Assembly: GCA_913775215.1 (NCBI GenBank)
Contig: CAJYKO010000380.1
Location: 1-5,831 of the forward strand
DNA length: 5,831 nucleotides
Source: an uncultured Devosia sp.
GTDB lineage: Bacteria; Pseudomonadota; Alphaproteobacteria; Rhizobiales; Devosiaceae
Reading direction: 5' to 3'
Positions 1 to 5,098 of this stretch are shown here, in pieces. Below the pieces are notes generated by a model that did not search any database, was not told where the DNA came from, and saw nothing but the letters and a program-made list of their open reading frames with translations. Position 1 is the stretch's first letter. Every line of letters begins with the position of its first letter. Made by a program: the position numbers and the translations under genes.

Positions 1-129
1 ATTTCAGATTGGAAGCGAAAATTCCTCCCTGAGTGCAGCGGGTGCCCGTTGGCAGCTACTTGTGGTGGATTTTTCGAATGGTATAGTCGCGAAAAGGGAT
101 TTATAAGGATGGGGCTCTGTGAAGCGTAA
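1..129 (+). CDS. hxsC: C-terminal end of a radical SAM maturase, probably HxsC (partial)
   Basis: This is an open frame running in from the left edge for 42 codons to a TAA stop. Its visible residues include a Cys-x2-Cys-x5-Cys-Gly-Gly-Phe-Phe arrangement (cysteines at visible residues 12, 15 and 21). That pattern resembles the C-terminal auxiliary iron-sulfur cluster region of radical SAM peptide maturases. It lies directly upstream of, and overlaps by 11 bp, a gene for a His-Xaa-Ser repeat protein. In the known cassette order hxsD-hxsB-hxsC-hxsA that position belongs to hxsC. The enzyme would act in the cytoplasm, using S-adenosylmethionine and Fe-S clusters to modify HxsA. The assignment rests on this cysteine motif plus context, because the catalytic CxxxCxxC domain is outside the window. 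HxsB, also a radical SAM protein, is the main alternative. Confidence 0.65.
   Translation: MSDWKRKFLPECSGCPLAATCGGFFEWYSREKGFIRMGLCEA
105..110 (+). promoter_or_regulatory. Shine-Dalgarno site supporting the GTG start of hxsA
   Basis: The sequence AAGGAT lies about 8-9 nt before the GTG at 119 and inside the last codons of the upstream maturase gene. It supports the GTG start, because hxsA has no ATG in its own frame near this point, and the resulting N-terminus reads as a good signal peptide. The site implies coupled translation of maturase and substrate. Confidence 0.6.
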
Positions 130-679
130 GCTATTTGTAATTCCGTCACTTCTGGCGGCTGGCCTTTTTCCTCAACGGACAGATGCACTTCCACTTCCTG
201 GTGTCTCGGATGCCAATAAACAGCCACCTACTCTGTTCGAGCGTTTCAGGCTCAACCACATTTATACGCTCGCCGGTCATCGGTCCCATTCCAGTCACAG
301 ATCTCATTCGAGCCATAGATCAAGCTCTGGTGGTGGATACATCTACAGCCCACCCACCAGAAACACGACGAGCACGCCGCCGTCGTCCGTGCTCCCCAGT
401 CCTGGATCGAACGTGTACCAAGCTGCTCCGAACACGTATCCGGCCGCCCCCGCGGCACCGCTGCGCACGCTGCCTGGAAATTCTGACAAGTTCACGCAGA
501 TTGCTATCCAGGTTCAGACCGCGCTGACGGTCTACGGATACTATTCTGGGACAATTGACGGGAAGATCGGTCCAGAATCAAAGGTTGCCATCTCCAAGAT
601 GCAATCTGATTGGGGAATGAAAGTTACCGGAACCATCACGCCAGAGTTGCTCGATGCGCTCAAAATCATTGCGAACTAG
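119..679 (+). CDS. hxsA: His-Xaa-Ser repeat protein HxsA (exported, peptidoglycan-binding)
   Basis: This 186-residue protein is the presumed substrate of the Hxs radical SAM maturation system. Residues 1-23 form a signal peptide: basic MKRK, then a hydrophobic core, with likely cleavage near TDA. Residues 54-68 are five consecutive His-x-Ser units (HRS HSS HRS HSS HRS), followed by a Ser/Gly-rich stretch with two tyrosines (Tyr74, Tyr76). A Pro/Ala/Ser/Thr-rich linker spans about 77-122. Residues 123-186 match a peptidoglycan_binding_1 domain, with the typical YYSGTIDGKIGPES core. This His-Ser cluster plus PG-binding architecture defines the HxsA family (TIGR03979). The protein has no cysteine, so thioether cross-links are excluded. 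The start is GTG with a good ribosome site. The gene overlaps the maturase upstream and the accessory gene downstream. The mature protein probably sits in the periplasm attached to the cell wall. Its biological role is unknown. Confidence 0.9.
   Translation: MKRKLFVIPSLLAAGLFPQRTDALPLPGVSDANKQPPTLFERFRLNHIYTLAGHRSHSSHRSHSSHRSSSGGGYIYSPPTRNTTSTPPSSVLPSPGSNVYQAAPNTYPAAPAAPLRTLPGNSDKFTQIAIQVQTALTVYGYYSGTIDGKIGPESKVAISKMQSDWGMKVTGTITPELLDALKIIAN
278..322 (+). repeat. Five tandem His-x-Ser codon triplets in hxsA
   Basis: These 15 codons encode HRS-HSS-HRS-HSS-HRS, a six-residue super-period repeated two and a half times. The DNA is not a simple repeat. The two complete hexads differ at five of six codons by synonymous changes, and all six serine codons occur in the tract. 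The repeat is therefore kept at the protein level and is not a recent slippage product. It is the likely site of modification by the Hxs enzymes. Confidence 0.85.
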
Positions 680-1049
680 CTTCCTCATGGCCGCCATCTT
701 CATCGGCGGATTCGGCACTGGGGTAATCACTCAGCCAATTTGGAAGCTTGGCGTCATTCGAATTAACCAGAACGAATTCGGCCGGCTGACCTTCAAGTGC
801 GACCAAGCCATGAGGAATCACCTCATCGCCAAACAAAAGGTGGTCAAAGCTCCATCGGATCGCTCTGTCCGGGCAGTTGAGGCTGCGGAAATTGGCTTGC
901 TAGATTGCCAGGATTACGACCTCAAGCGAAAGCAGCTGGCTCGGTGGGGGCTATCCGAGAGTGAAATAAGCGAGATGTCCCTTGTCGCTGTTGAAGAACG
1001 TGCAAACTCACTCATAGATGTCGTGAAAATCCATGAGATTCGCTATTAA
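654..1049 (+). CDS. His-Xaa-Ser system accessory protein, TIGR03982-like (membrane-anchored)
   Basis: This 131-residue protein has no assignable enzymatic function. Residues 1-8 are basic, and residues 9-27 form one hydrophobic segment that is either a signal anchor or an uncleaved signal peptide. The rest is a charged, mostly helical domain expected outside the membrane. Two cysteines, Cys49 and Cys85, could form a disulfide or bind a cofactor. The second lies in an LLDCQDYDLKRKQL segment. Its size, topology and place between hxsA and the MauG-like gene fit the small TIGR03982 protein family found only with Hxs cassettes. The ATG at 654 overlaps the end of hxsA by 26 bp and has a weak AGAG upstream. 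TTG 669 or ATG 687 are possible later starts but have no visible ribosome site. Its last 17 bp overlap the next gene. A role as chaperone or membrane tether for HxsA or the di-heme protein is only inference. Confidence 0.75.
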   Translation: MRSKSLRTSFLMAAIFIGGFGTGVITQPIWKLGVIRINQNEFGRLTFKCDQAMRNHLIAKQKVVKAPSDRSVRAVEAAEIGLLDCQDYDLKRKQLARWGLSESEISEMSLVAVEERANSLIDVVKIHEIRY

Positions 1050-2274
1050 AATCGGGCTCTGCTTTGCCTTCGCCTTGGCATCGCAGGCCAGTTCAGGCAG
1101 TGAGCTGCGGGACCAGGTTCTGCGTGATGCCGCCCTGAAGGCAGGGCTAATCGAAGCCGAAAAAACGCATGTGAAGGTGGAGCCTGAATTCGTGGCTGCG
1201 GGAAAGCTCGTCTTTCAGAGCAAAAGGCTGTCTCTGAACAGGGAGACCGCTTGCGCCTCATGCCACCTGGATCGTTTCGGATCGGCAGATGGCATACCAA
1301 ATGCCGTTGGAACGCAGGGCAAGGGACAGGGCGTCGAGAGACTAGCTGCCGGGGGCGATATCATCCCCCGAAACACTCTTCCATTTTGGGGACGCGGCGG
1401 CGTCGGATTCAACGTTTTTTTCTGGGACGGGAAAGTGAACGGGACCGATGGTGCTGTGGTTAGCCAGTTCGGCCCTTTACCGCCATCGAGTGATCCACTC
1501 GTAGTGGCCGCGCATCTTCCGCCAGTCGAAATCGGAGAGATGATAACTGACAGTCAGAAAAACGATGAACTCAAAACCGAGACCATCTCGACCGCCCAGT
1601 CGATTTATGCACTCCTTGTGGGCCAGCTGATCGGTGACTCAGACATAGAGCAGGCGCTCACGTTCGCGACCGGCAAGCAACCCTCTCAGATCGTCTATCT
1701 CGACGTTGCAACAGCGTTGGCCAGTTTCATCAGGGAGAACTTCAAGGTACAGCCTACCAAGCTTCATCGTTTCGTGTTCGACGGGATCCCACTCACCGAT
1801 CAGGAACGCCGAGGTGGCCTAGTTTTCTATGGCAAGGGTGGATGTTCGATCTGTCACAACGGAGCATATTTCACTGACTTCGACTTCCACGCCGTGCCAT
1901 TTCCTCAGGCCGGTTTTGGGAAGAATGGCTTCGGCATCGATTACGGGCGCTTCAATGAAACGCTCGACCCAGATGACAGATATAAGTTCCGGACGCCGCC
2001 TTTATTGAACGTCACCAAAACCGCCCCCTACTCGCACTCGGGCTCGGTGGCTGACCTCGGTGATGCGATCCGATTCCATGTTGACCCGCTAGCGCTGTAC
2101 AACGCGACCAGGTTTTCTGATGCTCAAAGGGTCGAGTACTACTCGGCGCTCAAATCGTGGTCTCGTGAGCCTCTCGTCGGCATTGCTCTCGACAACGAGG
2201 AAATAGATGACTTGGTGGCGTTCCTGGCGACGCTTGAGTACGACAGCGCAACTCAAGTTGAAGAGACCGACTGA
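1033..2274 (+). CDS. His-Xaa-Ser system-associated MauG-like di-heme cytochrome c protein
   Basis: This 413-residue exported protein belongs to the bacterial di-heme cytochrome c peroxidase/MauG superfamily and matches the Hxs-linked subgroup (TIGR03981-like). The signal peptide covers about 1-19, with an SQA cleavage site. Two c-type heme sites are visible: CASCH at 74-78 and CSICH at 271-275. The conserved RNT...FFWDGK segment (113-134) carries Trp131, a candidate inter-heme Trp. The RTPPLLNVTKTAPYSHSGS segment (320-338) is the family signature of the C-terminal heme domain. The axial-ligand position, Met in peroxidases and Tyr in MauG, appears here to be His349, 14 residues after His335. 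By analogy with MauG, which oxidises tryptophans in a folded precursor, it may oxidise HxsA or another Hxs product in the periplasm. The ATG at 1033 overlaps the previous gene by 17 bp and has little ribosome site, so it is probably coupled. The gene ends 4 bp before an IS element and appears complete. Confidence 0.88.
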   Translation: MRFAIKIGLCFAFALASQASSGSELRDQVLRDAALKAGLIEAEKTHVKVEPEFVAAGKLVFQSKRLSLNRETACASCHLDRFGSADGIPNAVGTQGKGQGVERLAAGGDIIPRNTLPFWGRGGVGFNVFFWDGKVNGTDGAVVSQFGPLPPSSDPLVVAAHLPPVEIGEMITDSQKNDELKTETISTAQSIYALLVGQLIGDSDIEQALTFATGKQPSQIVYLDVATALASFIRENFKVQPTKLHRFVFDGIPLTDQERRGGLVFYGKGGCSICHNGAYFTDFDFHAVPFPQAGFGKNGFGIDYGRFNETLDPDDRYKFRTPPLLNVTKTAPYSHSGSVADLGDAIRFHVDPLALYNATRFSDAQRVEYYSALKSWSREPLVGIALDNEEIDDLVAFLATLEYDSATQVEETD

Positions 2275-2278
2275 ATCG

Positions 2279-2292
2279 GGGCCTGTCGCAAA
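2279..2292 (+). repeat. Left terminal inverted repeat of the IS6-family element
   Basis: GGGCCTGTCGCAAA fits the IS6-family end pattern GGxxCTGTYGCAAA. It pairs with the right end over 14 bp with a single C/G difference at the fifth base. Confidence 0.88.
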
Positions 2293-2332
2293 TTTTTGTG
2301 GTTAACGTGCTGTTGACCGCAACGGTGGAAAT

Positions 2333-2352
2333 TCCGCTCCCGATGTAGCGGA
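2333..2352 (+). promoter_or_regulatory. Hairpin over the transposase ribosome-binding site
   Basis: TCCGCT (2333-2338) and AGCGGA (2347-2352) form a 6-bp stem with an 8-nt loop. The right arm includes most of the GGAG (2350-2353) that lies 7 nt before the transposase ATG. Transcripts reading in from the hxs operon could therefore be folded so that transposase translation is limited. This is inferred from base pairing only. Confidence 0.4.
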
Positions 2353-2360
2353 GCGTAGCC

Positions 2361-3113
2361 ATGATTCTGAATGCCATTACCGAGAAGTTGAAGCGCCAGT
2401 CGAAGGATGATTTCACGGGACGACATTTCGAGGCATGGCTGATCGTGCAGGCGGTGGCCTGGTATCTGCGTTACCCGCTCAGCTATAGAGATCTTGAGGA
2501 GATGTTCCGCGAGCGCGACTTCGAGGTCGACCACAGCACCATCAATAGGTGGGTCCTCGCCTATGCGCCTATCATCGAAAAGCGGCTGCGCCAGTTTCGC
2601 CGGCCGCATTGTGGTTCATTCAGGATTGACGAGACCTACGTCAAGATCCGGGGCAAGTGGCGTTACCTGTACCGCGCCATCGACAAGCACAGCAACCCGG
2701 TCGACTTCTTGCTCACGGCTAAGCGCGATCTCGACGCCGCTAAACGCTTCTTCCGCAAGATGCTCAAGGATGAGCCGTTGCTATCGCCGGGGAAGATCGG
2801 GACCGATGGCGCCAGTACATTTCCTTCTGCGATCAAAGCAGCCGTCGATGATGGGCTTTTGCATCCGAACCCGGTCCATTATGTCACAAAGCATCTGCAG
2901 CAAGGCATCGAAAGCGATCACTTCCGAGTGAAGAAGAACATGCCTAAGATCGGCGGTTTCCAGTCATTCAAAACGGCGCGCCGGACGATCGCCGGGTTCG
3001 AAGCGATGTTGTGGCTGCGCAAAGGCTTCGGATTTTCCGGCGAGTGGACCGTCAACGATCAAAACGATCTGCTCGGGCGCCTCTTCGGACTTCAAAAGGT
3101 TAGCAAAGCGTGA
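2361..3113 (+). CDS. tnp: IS6-family DDE transposase
   Basis: This 250-residue transposase moves the surrounding element by replicative, cointegrate-forming transposition typical of IS6. An N-terminal helix-turn-helix region lies at about 37-66 (YPLSYRDLEEMF...VDHSTINRWV). The catalytic triad reads Asp90 (in RIDETYVK), Asp149 (in GTDGAS) and Glu184 (in GIESDHF). The last two have 34 residues between them, the classic DD(34)E spacing, and a Lys follows seven residues after the Glu. Length is normal for the family, with no frameshift or stop, so the enzyme is probably active. The ATG start has GGAG 7 nt upstream. The gene is in the same direction as the hxs operon, so read-through transcription from that operon may reach it. 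Confidence 0.95.
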   Translation: MILNAITEKLKRQSKDDFTGRHFEAWLIVQAVAWYLRYPLSYRDLEEMFRERDFEVDHSTINRWVLAYAPIIEKRLRQFRRPHCGSFRIDETYVKIRGKWRYLYRAIDKHSNPVDFLLTAKRDLDAAKRFFRKMLKDEPLLSPGKIGTDGASTFPSAIKAAVDDGLLHPNPVHYVTKHLQQGIESDHFRVKKNMPKIGGFQSFKTARRTIAGFEAMLWLRKGFGFSGEWTVNDQNDLLGRLFGLQKVSKA

Positions 3114-3153
3114 AAGCTGGGTGATTATCGGCTCAACGCGTCCTATCGCCAGC

Positions 3154-3167
3154 TTTGCGACACGCCC
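3154..3167 (+). repeat. Right terminal inverted repeat of the IS6-family element
   Basis: TTTGCGACACGCCC is the inverted copy of the left end with one mismatch. The following base (3168) begins foreign sequence from a different transposase gene. Confidence 0.88.
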
Positions 3168-3284
3168 GTCTCAAGACCCTCAAGGGGCTCACCCCCCTAC
3201 GAATTCATCTGCAGACAATGGACAATCGAACCGGAAAGATTCATCATAAATCCAATCCATCAAATGCCGGGACTAAACACCTAG
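3168..3284 (+). pseudogene. Truncated, frameshifted C-terminus of an integrase-type (IS481/IS3-like) transposase
   Basis: Only the last 40 or so codons survive. The first part reads RLKTLKGLTP in one frame (arginine codon straddling 3167-3169, to about 3196). The second part, YEFICRQWT then EPERFIINPIHQMPGLNT, reads in another frame and ends at TAG 3282-3284. Together they resemble the conserved tail of rve-domain transposases (KTLKGLTPYEFIC...EPERF...NPxHQMPGLN). The join falls in a run of six C at 3192-3197, where five would restore one frame. The catalytic domain is missing because the IS6 element's right end cuts the gene. The 3' end overlaps the convergent dehydrogenase gene by 12 bp. 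The family-level call is from remembered C-terminal sequence, so IS481 versus IS3 is not certain. Confidence 0.7.
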
Positions 3285-4259
3285 AAGATGCAGGATGTCG
3301 TCCTCCAACTCCACGCCGTTGGCAAGCGCCAGCCGCCTTTGCGTCGCGCCGCGCTTGCCGGGAAGCCGGGCACCCGGATCGCTGCCGATCATCTCAGCGA
3401 GCAGCGCGATGCGCGGCAGCACGTCGGCGCCGCCGGACGCCTTTGGGTCGATGACGATGATGGTCTGGCCAAGGGCCGGTGGGGCTCCCTTGTCGTCCAG
3501 CAGCGACGAGGCCTCGAATGCATAGTGCGCGCCGGTAATGCCGGCCGCGAGGATTTCGACCATTAGCGCAAGCGCCGCACCCTTGGCCTCCCCGAATGGC
3601 ATCATCGTGCCCTCCACGGCCTTTGTCGCATCGGTTGTCGGATGGCCGCCTGTATCGAGCGCCCAGTCTGGCGGGATGGCGACACCCTTCTGCTTGGCCG
3701 CGACGACCTTGCCGCGGGCGACTTTCGACATGGCAAGATCGATGACGATCGGATCGTCATCGGGCAGAGGCGCGGCAAAGGCGATGGGGTTGGTGCCAAA
3801 GAGCGCCGTCCGCCCACCCCAGGGTGCCATAGCCGCCGGGGTATTGGCGACCATCAGCGCCACGAGCCCCTGTTCGGCGAAACGCTCGACCGTCAGCCCA
3901 ATGACGCCGGCGTGATGCGAACGGTGGATGGCGGCAAGGGCGATTCCCGTCTTTGCGGCCAGCGGCGCAAGCTCTGCCACGGCCAGATCGAGCGCCGGAT
4001 AGGCAAAGCCGAAGGCGGCATCAATGCGCAGGGCAGCTTCCGCCGTCTTCGTCACCACTGGGGTGGCAAAGCCGTCGACCTTCCCGGTAATCGCCTGCGC
4101 CGCATAGGTCGGAACCCGGCGCAGCCCGTGACCGCCCTGGCCGGCAGCCTCGGCAGCGACCAGCGCCTTCGCAACGCAGCGGGCATTGTCTTCGCTCACC
4201 TTGCTGCGCAGCAGGATGGAGACGACGAGATGTTCGGCTTCGGAAATGGTGAGATGCAT
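3273..4259 (-). CDS. Ldh_2-family NAD(P)-dependent malate/L-lactate/sulfolactate-type dehydrogenase
   Basis: This 328-residue oxidoreductase has the distinct Ldh_2 fold (PF02615), which reduces 2-oxoacids or cyclic imino acids or oxidises 2-hydroxyacids with NAD(P)H. Visible family blocks are GGHGLRRVPTY (42-52, His44 and Arg47-48), RSHHAGVIG (113-121, His116 as a likely active-site residue), PWGGRTALFGTNPIAFAAP (146-164), the DLAMSKVARGK cofactor region (174-184), and PFGEAKGAALALMVEILAAGITGA (221-244). Members include malate, ureidoglycolate and (2R)-3-sulfolactate dehydrogenases and piperideine-2-carboxylate reductases. The ComC/sulfolactate-type branch looks closest by eye, but the substrate is unproven. 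It is the last gene of a minus-strand operon, starting 16 bp after the permease stop. Its end overlaps the transposase remnant, so the last residues may have been altered by an insertion. Length is near normal for the family. Confidence 0.88.
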   Translation of the reverse strand: MHLTISEAEHLVVSILLRSKVSEDNARCVAKALVAAEAAGQGGHGLRRVPTYAAQAITGKVDGFATPVVTKTAEAALRIDAAFGFAYPALDLAVAELAPLAAKTGIALAAIHRSHHAGVIGLTVERFAEQGLVALMVANTPAAMAPWGGRTALFGTNPIAFAAPLPDDDPIVIDLAMSKVARGKVVAAKQKGVAIPPDWALDTGGHPTTDATKAVEGTMMPFGEAKGAALALMVEILAAGITGAHYAFEASSLLDDKGAPPALGQTIIVIDPKASGGADVLPRIALLAEMIGSDPGARLPGKRGATQRRLALANGVELEDDILHLLGV

Positions 4260-4267
4260 GGACGAGA

Positions 4268-4272
4268 CCTTC
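4268..4272 (-). promoter_or_regulatory. Ribosome-binding site of the Ldh_2-family gene
   Basis: On the minus strand GAAGG lies 8 nt before the ATG at 4259, within the 16-bp gap after the permease stop codon. It fixes the start and shows that the gene has its own translation signal within the operon. Confidence 0.6.
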
Positions 4273-4275
4273 TAG

Positions 4276-5049
4276 TCAGTATCCGGCCATCCGCAAGGCG
4301 GCCGGAATTGCCGGCAGGGCGAGCGACGCACCTGACGCGCAGAGGAGAACGAAGACGATTAATTTCAGCAGCCGCGGCGAGATCGGCGGCGGCAGGCGAC
4401 GGGCGAGCTGGGTGCCGGCCATCACCGGGAGGATCGCTACAAAGGCTGCCCAGGTGTGCCGGTCGGGGAATGTCCCGTCGGCGAAGACGACGCCAAGACG
4501 GATCAGCGCGTTGACGCCGAAGATGGCGACCAGCGTCTCGCGGATCGCCACCAGCGGATAGGGCTGGCGGTAGAAATGATAGACCAGCGGTGGGCCACTG
4601 GTGGAGAACAGCCCGCTCATCAGCCCCGAAAACACCCCGAAGCCGACGAAGGACCCGTCTCCGGCGGGTCGTTCCTCGCGCCGTGGCGGCATGATCAGCT
4701 GCAGCGACGCTACGATGATGATGCTGCCCAGCAGGATGCGAAGGACCACCAGGCCATTGTCCGCCAGATGCTCGAGCAGGAGATAGCCGACCACGAGCGA
4801 CGGCAGGCTGCTCAGAAGGACAAGCACAAGCTGCTTCCTCAACACCTCGCTCCAGCCCTTGCTCAGCATGATCGAGGCATTGACCAGCGTCAGCACACCG
4901 GTGACCACGGCGGCGTCGCGCAAAGGCAGGATCTCGCTCAGCGCCACGGCCGCCATCAGGATCAGACCGAAGGCAAAGCCGGTCAGCGTCTGCACATAGG
5001 CGGCAATGCCCGCCATGACCATGAAGGCGAGAGCCTGCGAAACAGTCAA
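4276..5049 (-). CDS. TauE/SafE-family (TSUP) membrane permease
   Basis: This 257-residue integral membrane protein of the sulfite exporter TauE/SafE family (PF01925) is a probable transporter of organic or sulfur-containing anions across the inner membrane. Hydrophobic segments lie at roughly 5-40 (two), 45-63, 73-92, 99-120, 133-155, 165-190, 198-215 and 226-245. The two family half-repeat signatures are YVQTLTGFAFGLI (18-30) and GFGVFSGLMSGLFSTSGPP (136-154). The start chosen is TTG at 5049, which gives a complete first membrane segment. ATG codons nine and eleven residues further in (for example 5022) are alternatives with weaker upstream signals. It lies between an M20 peptidase gene (49-bp gap containing a GC-rich hairpin) and the Ldh_2 gene (16-bp gap), so it probably carries the substrate or product of that pathway. 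Export of sulfite is known for some relatives but is not shown here. Confidence 0.88.
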   Translation of the reverse strand: MTVSQALAFMVMAGIAAYVQTLTGFAFGLILMAAVALSEILPLRDAAVVTGVLTLVNASIMLSKGWSEVLRKQLVLVLLSSLPSLVVGYLLLEHLADNGLVVLRILLGSIIIVASLQLIMPPRREERPAGDGSFVGFGVFSGLMSGLFSTSGPPLVYHFYRQPYPLVAIRETLVAIFGVNALIRLGVVFADGTFPDRHTWAAFVAILPVMAGTQLARRLPPPISPRLLKLIVFVLLCASGASLALPAIPAALRMAGY

Positions 5050-5054
5050 GCGCG

Positions 5055-5086
5055 GGACCCCCGTCTGCCGGGGCCCGGACGGGTCC
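5055..5086 (-). promoter_or_regulatory. GC-rich intercistronic hairpin before the permease start
   Basis: In the 49-bp gap between the peptidase stop and the permease TTG, GGACCC+GTC (5086-5078) can pair with GAC+GGGTCC (5065-5063 and 5060-5055), leaving a two-base bulge and a 12-nt GC-rich loop. No U-tract follows on the minus strand, so it is not a classic terminator. It ends 5 bp from the start codon and would cover the G-rich ribosome-binding region. It may lower permease translation or stabilise part of the mRNA. Confidence 0.4.
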
Positions 5087-5098
5087 TTGCCGACAGGC

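Larger units (their letters stand above)
2279..3167 (+). mobile_element. Complete IS6-family insertion sequence (889 bp)
   Basis: The element is bounded by 14-bp imperfect terminal inverted repeats of the IS6 type (GGGCCTGTCGCAAA at the left, one mismatch to the right end) and carries a single intact transposase gene. Length, repeat sequence and gene content match the IS6 family (IS26, IS257 and IS6100 relatives). That family usually makes 8-bp target duplications, but the flanks here are CTGAATCG on the left and GTCTCAAG on the right, so no duplication is present. The left end lies 4 bp past the di-heme gene's stop, and the right end touches a truncated transposase gene. Both facts point to rearrangement after insertion. 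Confidence 0.9.

Noticed and set aside
2271..2278. Possible 8-bp target duplication of the IS6 element
   Set aside because: CTGAATCG on the left does not match GTCTCAAG on the right, nor does shifting the boundary by one base help.
2312..2346. TTGACC followed by an AT-poor stretch as a transposase promoter
   Set aside because: A -35-like hexamer is present, but I could not find a convincing -10 at 16-18 bp, so no promoter is claimed.
2253..2609. 118-codon minus-strand frame across the hxs/IS boundary
   Set aside because: It runs antisense to the transposase and di-heme genes and crosses the IS end, so it cannot be an old gene; the translation has no familiar features.
3155..3454. 99-codon plus-strand frame starting inside the right IS end
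   Set aside because: Only its first residues (RLKTLKGLTP) match a real protein, the transposase tail. The rest is out of frame and then antisense to the dehydrogenase, so it is reported as part of the pseudogene.
3642..4514. Long 290-codon open frame on the plus strand opposite the dehydrogenase and permease genes
   Set aside because: It is a GC-rich antisense shadow with Arg/Gly-rich low-complexity translation and no family resemblance, while the minus strand carries two clear conserved proteins.
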